Part shown: positions 42,786 to 54,700 of the stretch, piece after piece
How positions within the stretch are numbered: position 1 is the first letter of the stretch
Layout of the letters: the number at the start of each line of letters is the position of its first letter
Assembly: GCF_000002075.1 (NCBI RefSeq)
Contig: NW_004797409.1
Coordinates: 644,296-708,295 of the forward strand
DNA: 64,000 nt
Direction of reading: 5' to 3'
Origin: Aplysia californica
Lineage: Eukaryota; Mollusca; Gastropoda; Aplysiida; Aplysiidae
The notes under the pieces: model-generated
Told to the model about the DNA's origin: nothing
Seen by the model: the letters and a program-made list of their open reading frames with translations, nothing else
The model's database searches: none
Made by a program: the position numbers and the translations under genes

Positions 42786-45700
42786 AGGGAGGGAGACAAT
42801 TCTGTGAATGGCTAACTGACAGTAGCTGTTTGCCATATTATCAATCTTGGAATATTGCTATTCTTTTTGTGGAGTGACTGCACTCTGTCCTGTGGGTGCT
42901 ATTCTCTTTACTTGTTATTCAGTGCTCTGATTTCGGCATTTTGTCTGTAGGTTGTTCCTAGCTTTAATGAATTCAAGCCCAAACTTAAAACTTCAATTTT
43001 CTTTTTATTTCTTTTTCCTCTTTTGACGACTTGGTGAGGTATCAGTAGTCTCGTACTCAGGCCACTGGATTCGTAATTGTGAGATTGGGGTTCTTATCTC
43101 AGCACGGTCCCATGTTGTGTCCTTGAGGAAAACAATTTTATGTGAAAGTTTCCGTTTGTCTCGGCCCCAGTAGAGATGGATGTTAAATTTGGAGGCTAAC
43201 ATCCTAACTCTTTCAGCCCCAGCCATTTTTGTGCACTGCCTAACCCCAATCCCAGCCAATACAGCATGCTAGCAGTATTTCAGAAAAAGAGGCATGCATT
43301 CTAAAAAGTGATGGAGTATCTTTCTAATAACATATGACAATGTTTAAAGGTAAATGAAAAATATTATGAAAATTCAAATTTAATTAGGTTTACTAATTTC
43401 GAAAAATTCGCAAATTTGGTGTCCCCCAAAACTGGAGTATGTGCTCTTGGGACGGTGGGAGGTACAAGCGCTGGTGAAAATATAGGGGCATGGGGCTGGA
43501 AGGGTTAATAAATAACCTTGTGGTGCTACAAGAGGCATTAAACCTATATAATTAAGCACATTAAAAAAAATTAAGATTGGGTGACAGTTAAGTGCCCAAT
43601 TAAAAGTAAGTAGTATTCAGCAATATTTGGCTAGTGTCTTTAATGTGTTGGAAGCAGACATGATGATATGAGATCAGCTCATACATGATATGGATATTTT
43701 GTTCTCTGTCTTTTCTACCTTTTGGTAACCTTTGAATCAGAAGAAGAGCCTTGGAAAGTTTTTATTTATCTGGAGTATTGCTTCCTGGTTGTTGGCCCTT
43801 GGTCTTAAGACATGGTATGCTTTCAGCCCAAACTTGATCCTGAAGTTTCATTTCTTTCTCTTTGTTTTGTGACAGGGCGACTTGGTTAAGAGCCCTGTGA
43901 CTGGTCACTTGGAGCTGCACTATCCGGCTTGGAAGAGGCTACTATTTCGCTACTGCATCACCATGCCAGTCATTGGTTTGTGTCTGGTCCTCGTCTTTGT
44001 CTTCATGCTGCTGTGTTTCGAGCTGCAGGTGAGTGAAAGTGACAGTTATAGTTGTACTGATATTTTGTTGTCCTCCATTTCCTCTGGTGAAGCCTCCCAC
44101 AAAGTCACAGTGACTCCCTCAGCAGGAAAGGGCAAAGCTTCCAAGACGTTGAGCAAACTATGAAAGAAAGTTTGGTGCCATAGAATTGTCAACAAGATCT
44201 AGATGTAAGTTTACCAAGCATGCATTCTGACCGTATGAAGTGAGACCTGAACAGCGTCCTTCCATCTGGAGAAAACTCAACCGTTTTCATGTAAGGTGTC
44301 TTAGAAAGTTTCTTGAAATAAGATGGCAAGACTACCAATGCAGAGGTAATGAAAAGAATTTAGAGTTTCCATGACTTGTGCAATCATGAAGATCTGGAAG
44401 GCTTGGATAATTTCACAGCATGGAAGGTGACAGAATACCGGAAGAGCCTCCTCTTTGGTGAACCAGGGTGTGGAAGGAGGAAAAAAAGTCAGCCAATACT
44501 AGGGTACAAAAATGTCTCCTGATGAACCTGGGAGCAGGTGACTGGAGGTCACATCCAATGGAGGAGAGAAATCAAGGCCATTCTCAAGATCTGGGAGAAA
44601 GAAGAAACAAGTGCAGAGACTTAGGATGATGTAGTAGAATACAGAACATTTTTCATTTCCTTGCACTGGGCTCTAACCAGTAATTTCTGGTTTGTATTGG
44701 CTCGACTCCTCTCATGACAAATCATCACAGGACATAAAAACTCAAACTGATCCATAGCAAGCTAGTTCTTTACCATTCTACTTTCTGTGTATAAGTACAA
44801 AATACCAGATTACTTTCTATAAAGCGCATGTAGCTATAAGTCCCTGTGTTACTTTGTTTCCGCCTCTGCTGATTGCCCCAGTAACCGTCTAAAGCTTGGG
44901 AACTTGATGGGTACGAGTAGAGAAGTTTTGCTATAAGTAATTGTTTGACTGTTTGGGAAGTGAGTCATCCCTCAGTATTACGATAGTGAGACTTTGAACC
45001 TCCGACTTGTGTGTCTTTGTTGTCATGTCACATGGTATGAAGAAATTGGCATTTTTAAGATGTTGTAAGTTGTAGTTTGAAATAATTAGTTCATGTTTTG
45101 TAGCAATGGTTGTGGACATTCTTAGTTGTATGGCTAAGAAGTCGGTCGTAGATTAAAAAAAAATAAAAATTCTGACCCATTGTAAAGTTTGTTCATTGAA
45201 TAGTGTGCTCTTTTCAGCAGGCCTGTGGCTGGCATGGGATACTTTGGTGATCTCAGAGACAGTAATGAGTATCTGTTGAATGGTGCAGAATTGAAGTACT
45301 TCTTTAAAAATTCTTACGACTTTTTTCTCAGGCCTTTGAAAGCTTTTTTATGATGTAGATCAGTGAACAGATTTCTGAACGCATACTTTGAAGAGTGTGG
45401 ATTAAGATGTGGAGCGTCATGGGTTTACTTTCTTTCAGTGTTGCTATTTTAAGTTTATCAACGTCCGTTGTACAAGATACTGGTTTATGGACATTTTTAT
45501 CAACTTTTCACTTATTGGTGGATGAAAAGGCACTGTATACTCTCTTAAAGTAATTTACTGAGCTCTCAAACTCCTCAGGAATTGGTGAATGAACTGATCG
45601 GAGAGGAAGAGCTGCCGTATGTGTTCAGCTTTGTGCCGAAAGTTTTGCTTGCTGTTGTGGTGTCTATCTTTGACGAGGTCTACAAACAGATTGCCATTTG

Positions 45701-48700
45701 GCTTACCCACAAGGGTAAGTTCAGCATATAGTTTGTGGATAGTTTGGTCACTCATAATCCATTGCAAAGTTGTGATTCCTTTTAATTTAAGTGAAATGAA
45801 AACATGAATATCTTCGAGTTGCTTTTACACTGGTATTATGTTGTGCGATAGGTGAACATTTTAATTACTGTAGAATTGAAAAAGAAAAATGTTGTTATCC
45901 TTTCTTGCAAAATTTTGCAACAGTTTTAAACAGTACGGTGTGATTTGAGCTTGCTTAAAAGGTGCCTGATACTTTCCCTGCTTATGGAACAGCTTAAGCC
46001 ATAATAAACAGACATATTGTATTATGTTGCTGACTATAATTGAAGTGATGTTTTTGACTATTTTACTTTATATTTCAGAAAATTACAGACTTGAGGAATC
46101 CTATGAGACTAGCCTGGTGATCAAGATGATTTTGGTGAGTGGAATTTTATTCTGATTTACTAGCAGTTACTTGCAGGTTCTGTGATTTACTATTGTATAC
46201 TCTCTTTCAAGGTTTTTAGAAGTCCGGTAACGAACACAATAGAAAAATAAGTGATTCTGAAACCAAAACACTAAAAATGATGTGATTCTTAACATTATTG
46301 TTAATATGAACTCAACACTTATATACATTGGGACCTGTTCCAATGACCACCTGTCTGAGACAGTCACCTGTACAAATGACCATTTTCCACTTTCCCCCTT
46401 GTGTCTTTTTGTTTCTGTGATGTCATGGTCCAAGACGTCCACCTGTCTAAAGAAACACACACTTTTCTGTTTAACAGTGAGTGGTCATCTTGGAAAATTT
46501 TGACTGTATTAACTCACTCAACCCTAGGCTTACCAGTTGTCAGCTCTTCCTAGAGTTTTTTTACCACTTTTTGAAAAATTGCAAAAAATAGTAAATTTTA
46601 ACATATCCTACCGAAATTTGGTGCACATTTTATTCTAACCTATATTTGTGTGTATTGAAATTTCAAAGCAAAATAGGTTTATGTATAGAGTCCAAAAGTA
46701 AACAAGAAGCAAAGAAAGGAAGTGAGTTCAAATTTTGCACCCCCTCACATGTTGCACGAATATAGCTTTCTTTGTTCTAAATATAGGCTTGCCCTTCTGG
46801 CCATAGTCTGCTTTATACAAAAAATGGTTACTCTTCCAATTAGGCTATAGTTTGCTTCAAACAAAAGTAGTGTTTTCGGTCACGAGAGCCAAAATTTCCA
46901 TACTGATACTGTCGGCGTTAGGGTTGCTGCATTGCACGCGCATACCGATATTATTGGCGTTAGGGCTGGTTGAGTTAACCAAGCTTCCATCTTCTTGTAC
47001 AGGAGACCTGGCTCCGATTTTTTTGCAAAGCTGGACTCGAACTATTAATTCTTCTTTTTAGTTTAAATGTTGTTTTTGATATGGGTAAATTACATACAGT
47101 CGAACCTGTGTAAGACAGTATTGCAAGGGGGCCTGAAAAAAAATTCCGTCTTTGACAATGGAATAAAGGGGAGATGGAGGGCGGTTTCAGAGGCCCAACC
47201 GATGGGATCAAGGGTTTCTTGTCTGGTCTGAAAGCAGTGGTCAAAACTTCACTCCTCTTAAGTTCTATTCTCTCTGATAATGGTAGGCCTCAGTCCTACT
47301 TTTCCATTGCCACAAATGCTTGCATTTCATAGGACCACTGTTTGGCCAATTGAAAACAAAAATGTTTGAACATCTCCTTTTCTTCTACTCTTGGCCTCAC
47401 CTATCGGTACAATAAACACAGCCAACCATTGTCATCTCTCCTGTGCATGTAACAACGATTCGAGAGACTCTTTTACTCGGCTGGCCTTACAATCAGGGCG
47501 ACCGACATTGGTCAAACTAATTTCACACCTCCGGCCTCTGACTACTCATGAAAGCTTCCGTTACTCGATCACTTTAACAGGCACGGGTGAGATTTCATAC
47601 CCACACCACCCTGACCATCTGCAAATGGCTGGAGTAACATCAAGGGTCTTACTACCTCCTTGGGTAACATCTACTTTTAGTTGCACCCCTACTCCCCTTC
47701 CTCACCTGGCGGTGTGGGGTAAAGGTTAAAGCCGATGGAACCAAACTCGACAGTTTTGTCTCAAATCAGGGCTGAGTGGGCAAAGAGTTTTCATTATTAA
47801 ACAGGTAAAATCCATCTGAAAGGAAAGAATTCCTCTTGATTTTAGAGGATTTTTATGAAAAGGGGAGAGGGAAGATTTTGTCATGACAGGTTTCCATCGT
47901 ACACAGGTTTCTGTTAAGGCAGGTTCGACTGTGTGTCTATTGATTTTTTCATGGGATAAACATAAAAATAGACCATATTGAAAAAGTTAAGCTTCGAGTT
48001 AAAACTGAAAACTGTTTTTACAGTTTCCATTTAAAGAGATGGGTTCAGTCTCTAAACTTACAAGTGATACTGGAAGTAAAGTTAAAAGATATTGCTTTTG
48101 CTTTCTCTCTCAACAGTTTCAGTTTGTGAATTCATTTCTGTCCCTGTTCTACATTGGCATATACCTCAGTGACATGGATCGTTTGAGAGATGTGAGTAAA
48201 AAACATGTCCTCTCTTTTTGTACATATTATGGTGATTCCACTATGTAGAGACCATGTACTTTTTAGCTTTCATTCTTGATTTATTCATGACAAGTACAAG
48301 TGGTGATGCTTATTGATGTTTGTTTGGTTTGGGATAATTTTAATCTGCCTCATATATTGTTGTATAGTTCAGGAAGCACTGTGTTCACTGCTAAGAAGTT
48401 ATGATATTTGCTACCTTTTTGTGCGTTGGTCTTTCTCAACTTGATGTAACTACTCCCGCCGAAAGGTTTTCCAAAAAAAGTTTTTTCTGTCCCCAGCAAC
48501 TTGCTGCACTGCTGATCACCAGACAGGTTTTAGGCAATCTGAAGGAAGCATTCATGCCTTATGTTGTCTGGAAGGCACGTTTGTACAGTGTTGGTTATCG
48601 CATGGCAACCAGAATGTCCCCAGCTTCTGTAGAGAAAGAGGTTAAGAGGATGACGGCTCGATCTCGACGTGTGGACTCTACTGCCTCGAAAGCAGCAAAA

Positions 48701-51700
48701 GCCAAAGATCATCAGAAAAAGAAGAATGCTGATGGGGCCAAAAGCTCTGACAGTGAGAGCAGCCTTTTGACTGAGGAAGAGGATGATGGGCTGCCCACAC
48801 TCACGCAAGCTGAAGTGGAGAGTGCCATGAGAAAGGTGTGTTGTTGAGAAGTTCTATTGTTGGACTGAGTTTGTACTGAGTTTGCATTTCCGATGCTGAG
48901 ACTTTAGATTTTGAATTTTCATATGTTTACTTCCAAGGGAAAAATTTGATGGATGAAGCTGGAAGGGAAAACAATTTTTCTGTGAGTTGCAAGTTTTACA
49001 TTGATCAAGATTTATTTGATTGCTGTAATCAGAAAAGATCTTCAAGTGTTGTGCCCATACCTAGGAGTCTTCCCTAAAAATTATGAAATATCTTTTCTTG
49101 AAATTTCAAGCCCTTTATCTGAATGCCCTAAAAGATACACATTTTTTTAATTTGAATTTAAGTTTCATAAACCTTAGTCTGTGTCTAGATGGCAGAGAGT
49201 AGGGCACTAGGAAATAAACACTTTTGGTTTCGTTTTGTTGTTGTTGTTTCTGTCAGTCGTCTGATTTTCAATACTATCCAGATGTATGTACATTGAAAGG
49301 GTCAAAAATAGCAGCGTTTCAGTGTAATCGGAAGCTAACACCCTTTTGGAAAATAATTGCATAAACCATGATATTTTTTAAATGAATTTTATCTGCTTGT
49401 GATGAAGAAATGTTTTGTGTTTGATTGCCTTCTTTCAGTATGAAGATACGTTGGATGACTTCTTGGAGATGAGCATTCAGTTTGGATACATCACTTTATT
49501 CTCTCCGGCCTTTCCTTTGGCTGCTCTGTGTGCCTTGTTGAACAACATCATAGAGATCCGCTCCGATGCTTTCAAGCTTTGCCTTAATCATCAGAGACCT
49601 TTTGGCCGAAGGGTGGACAGCATAGGCATTTGGCAGGTATGCATATTAAGGGGTTTACAGGCATAAGTGTTTTGTTTCATTTGTTTCTCTTGTCGGGGAA
49701 AAATGAACTGCTCACCCACAAGGAAGGTTTTCTCCTGAAATTAGTAGTTTTAAATTCTTTGGAAGGATTAAGACAGTTTCTTATATGTTTTGTGTTTCTC
49801 TCTCAGTGTTTCACTTTGTTTGAAGAAATGAAATGACAGAGGCAATGCAGTGTGAAGCTGCTGAAGTTCTAGGTATAACCCGATTCACTCTGCATTGCTG
49901 CGGCAGTACACTTGTGTCCACCTGGCTTGCTGCGATCCGGGGGTAAAAATTCAGCCTGAACTCAACACACTAACTTTAGATACGCACTGTGATTTAAGGT
50001 ATCAATATGAAATTTAGTTTAGATTTTACTTAAAATGTTCTTTTAATATTATTAGAGAGAAAGATGAAGGAAAGAGCAGAGGAAACAATACATTCTTCAT
50101 CCGTAGCAACTTATAGTAAATCTATGGTCCAGATCAAGCTGTTCGTTGAAGTTTTCATGGCACCAAAATCAACCTGATTGCCTTGTTTTTCTAGATTTAC
50201 ATTTACTTTCACTTTCTATGCTGCTTATGCCTAAAACAAAACTAAAAACATAGTTCATGTATTTTAACGAACACAAAAAAGGCTGTGGCACTGTTGTTTT
50301 TTGTGGCTGTTTTTTTTTTCTTCTCGTCCATGGAGATTTCAGTGCTCGCTTTCTTGCCATGATTTGTGGTTACAAAACAACAAAACTAACTCGAACTTGG
50401 CAAAAAGCTGGATCAAAACAAGCCAGCAAAAGTTTTTACAAGCTGCAAGTGACATATTATTTTCAATAGAAACCTGGATAATTGGTTTGGACTCAATTTT
50501 GTGGACTGGTATTTTGCTCTGACTATTGTCGTAGCTCAGTGGACGGAATATACTCGTAGCTCGGATGCAATTGATTAATGCAAAGAGAAGTTTAGATAGT
50601 ACTGCATAGTATTGTTGTTATTGATCAAGTTTTATATGAGCTCTTTTGATTGCAAAGGTTTCACATGTTATCTTTCATTTTGAAATTAGAAATCAGATCA
50701 GGTCAGATGTATGCATTAAAGGAGAGCATGTTCAATGCTTTTCCATACCCATGTTACAATATTTCATCATGGTGCGCATTCCATGATTTATTTAATTAAG
50801 ACAGTGGAAAGTTAGTTTTTTTTCTGTTTTTTTTTCTCTTCTATAAAAAAACATCTTGTACTTAATTTGGGAAAGAAAACAACTGAAGCCTGTGTGATAA
50901 AAAGGAAGTTGATTTTTAATGCATTGTATAGTTTTTGAAGCCTTCATGAAGTAACAAAAGCTTTTACAAGCTTCCAAATTACCCTTCGTTTTGCAGGATG
51001 TGTTGGTCGTGATCAGTATATTGGCAATCATTGTGAACTGTGCACTAGTGGGAACCTCCGGTTTGCTGCAACGAATGTATCCAGGTCTTAGCACCACAGT
51101 GTATTTTCTCATCATAGTCATCATTGAGGTGAGGATGGTTTGAATTTTCTTACTGTCTTTTGAAAGTTGGGGGGGGGGGGGGGTGGCTGTATTTGCATAT
51201 CCATTGTTAATCTCTAAAATCAAGAGAGCTTTTGTTAATTGAAAAAATTTGCTGTCAAAGAGAAGTGAAATATTCAGTTAAAATACGTAGGCATACTTTA
51301 ACTCTTTCACAACCGCGACACATGTTTTACTCCTAATGCTAGACAGCAAGCTGTGTTTCATGGTTCTCCACTTTCTGCTTCAAAACTAGTCCTACTTTTG
51401 TAATAATCAAAACTGAAATCTCACACTGAAGAACGATAATTTTTAGTAAAATGTTGAAATATTATTTCCCTTTCATTTTCATATATAATACATGTGCCTA
51501 ATATTGAAAATTGAACTAAAAATCTTTAATTTGTCTGAGGGTAGGCCGAATCAGAAAGCAGGTCACAGGTAGATGAGATTTACATGACCATCTCCTCCAC
51601 TCTCTTCACTAATGAAATGAGGACCGTACCGCTGAACCACTTTTAAACAATATCTTTGGCTGTCATCAAGTTAAGTGAATACGCACACTCCACAGCACCT

Positions 51701-54700
51701 GATCATCGCCATGAAAGTTGCCTTGTCCCGCTCCATCCCTGATCTTCCTCCAACAGTTGCTACAGAAATGGCAAGACTTGAGTATCAGCGCACTGAGGCT
51801 CTCAAGGTATGGAAGGTTTTTAAAAAAAATATTAATTAAAAAAAAATTTAAGTTCTTTCCCTTTGATTTGATTGGGTTTTTAAAAAAATATGTAAAGAAT
51901 GAGCTGCCAACAGTGTTAACCACAGACTCTGTTCTTCTTGTTGAAGAAATGCATTTTTGGATTTCTATCTTCTGTGGTCATTTAAGATTGGATGATTCAT
52001 AGAGTATAGGTAACTTGGTGAGACCAGCGCTCTCTTTTTCTCCGGTCAGCTTTGTTCGCATTTTCATTTTCGTGCTGACTGCTGACGTCGGTATTTCCGA
52101 CATAATTGCCGGAACCTGGGTAGAAATACAAATACGAAAAACGACAACGAGCTAAATTAGATCTACTTTCAGTTTCATGCTCGAGTGGCCATTTTGAATT
52201 TCGTCTGTTGACCGATTGTTCGGATGTGTGTTCATTCAAGGCCTACTCATTTGTTCTGCTAGAGATATATAGATTCATATAGATAATTACAGACCTCTAT
52301 GCAGGATTCATATTCCTATTCTATTGTGTCGAACACTATTATAGGTTGTGCTGTAATGTTAATGTTGGTAAAAGAGCATTTCATCTGGTGCATAAATTAT
52401 TAGACTCAGCTGAGTCCCTCTGTTTGGATGTGGATTTCTTTCAAGGCCTATTCCTATTCACTTGTTCTACTAGATCGAGATTTATTTAGATTACTATATG
52501 GAGGATTCATATTCCAATTCTATTGTGTTATTGCATCAAACCATATTATAGCAATGTTGGCCATTATGCTCCTTGTTTGTTTTGGGGTGTGTTTTTTTTT
52601 CATTTTGGATTTTTGCTGGCTTGTTTTTTTTTACATTTCTGAAGGGCCATTACAGGTTCTTTTTTGGGGGCTGGCTGATGCCCCCATCAAGTGCTGCTAT
52701 TTTATGAGGGAGGACTTCCCTAACGAGCGACCACTATGAGACAAAGGCTCTTATGGGTGTGTGGGGGGGGGGTTGCAAAATTTTCAGACAATCTGGTTGA
52801 GGCTCACATGCAGGTTTATGCGCAATGTTTCACTCCTGGTTCAGCCTCACTAAGTTAAATTTTCATCACCTGAACTTGTCAGGATACGGCATTTGGTCTG
52901 TTATGGGAAGTTGTTTTCAGCTTCAATGTCTCGTTGATATTGGGAGATTTTTAATGGCAGTATGACAATGAGTGTGTGTGAAAGCCATCTGCTTTGTTAG
53001 TGCCTAAAATATACTGATTACATAAACTTCAACGGAGAAGTTTGCTGCAACTGCACTGAGGTAAAAGCAATTTCATTGCACAAAGCATGGTAAGGCATGG
53101 CTGCAATAGAGAAATTCTTGTTTGTTCTGACTTGGATGCTGCCAGTGGAAATCATGACATGATAACATCTTTGATGCCTGATATTCATCATAGTTATAGC
53201 TGTTTCTTTTTTCAACTTAAGGTTATGTTGAATCAATTTGGTATCTTTGGAGTTCTGGTTATATGATGTAGATGTACTTTTGTTGCGATAGCGTGGAAGC
53301 AGATATCAGGGATGGCCCCCTTATCAGTTTGTGTTGCTTTCTGCCCCTGGATTGGCGAAGAAAAAAGCTTACATTTATTTCAGATAACGGCAAATAGTCA
53401 CTAAAAACCTAAAATGGATCTCAGAAAAATGAATGCTGTAGAAAAAGGTGTACAAAAGGTTCTGTTGTTATATCCTCTCTCATGAGGGAGACACTCCCAT
53501 TTGTGTTATAGTAGGGGTATGACTGTTTTCAGTAAAAGTTTATTTCCGTTTCCCCTTTCTTAGAATAAATTAGAAGTGTCTTTCACGCCTCTGCGACCTG
53601 AATGTGGTCCCACGGAGGTTGGTGAATCCAGAGGTCAAGAAAGTTCCGAATGAAGGGCTCAAATTGACTTTTATCCTGTTTTCTTTATGTTGGTCCTATT
53701 GGTGCTCATGATTTTCGTGATGTATAAATCCATGTGCTGTTAACAAGAAACATGAAATTAGCATTCTTTAGGTGCCAGATGGTTGTTACATTGGAGGTCA
53801 ATTTTGATGTTCTTTGTGCCGAAAAGTTAACTTCATTCTGCTGTTTGAACTACAAGTTATATTTTTGTTCTTTCCTTTGACCGTTGGAATAAAAATAATT
53901 CATTTGTAGATTGTTCTCCTACATCTCATAATCAGAACTTCTACATTAAACTTAGTGTGCAGTAGGGTAATGCCCATGGCTCAAAACAATATTTTAACTT
54001 GAGTTAGATTTTATATCAGGTCTAGTATATGCAGTCAACCTGCTCTAAGACCATCTGTCCAAGACCTTTAATAACGACTGCTTCTCTCTTCCTCCCTTGC
54101 AGATCTTAAAAAAATTATTATAATGACACTGTCTAGGATGTCCATCTGTCTAAGCCAAACAATTGTCTCCATGACAACAGATGACTGTTTTGGACAATTT
54201 CAGCTGTATGTCTTCTAAGTGAAAACTCTATCGAGCCTCTCATATTACGCTTAATTCTTCTTGATTATTTCAGTCAATCCGATAATAATGTTTCTCTTGC
54301 TTTGCATTTTAAATGATACCTAATTGCAATAATTATTACTGTTTTTCAGCAACTTGTATTGCAAGCAACTCCAAACCAAGTCGGTGGCAACCTCCTATCT
54401 CACTATTCTGGCAGTCCAAACCTGAGAAGGAAGAAAACAAGTGAGTCTGTAAGTTCAGAACAAAGCAGCAGGGAGGACTCGCCTCCCGTGAAAACATCAG
54501 CTGCCCCAAAAAATTTTTCGGCCCCGACTGTCATTACCCCAACCAGTTCAACTCCTCGGCCAGCAGATATTCCTCTGGCAGCATCTTCCACTCCGGCTAG
54601 CTCCTCCCCACACATTATGAGACCCAAGATTCCGCCTCGGTCCTCATTGCAGACTTCAACCTCTTCCACATCCTCCAACCCCTTCCTCACCAATGTGTCT

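Noticed and set aside
42593-42877. Open frames on both strands across the GT/GA microsatellite
   Set aside because: They encode only Cys-Val or Arg-Glu runs produced by the simple repeat.
47391-47729. A 112-codon frame inside the 47,097-47,931 element
   Set aside because: It has no DDE or helix-turn-helix features of a pogo transposase; probably chance in a less AT-rich insert.
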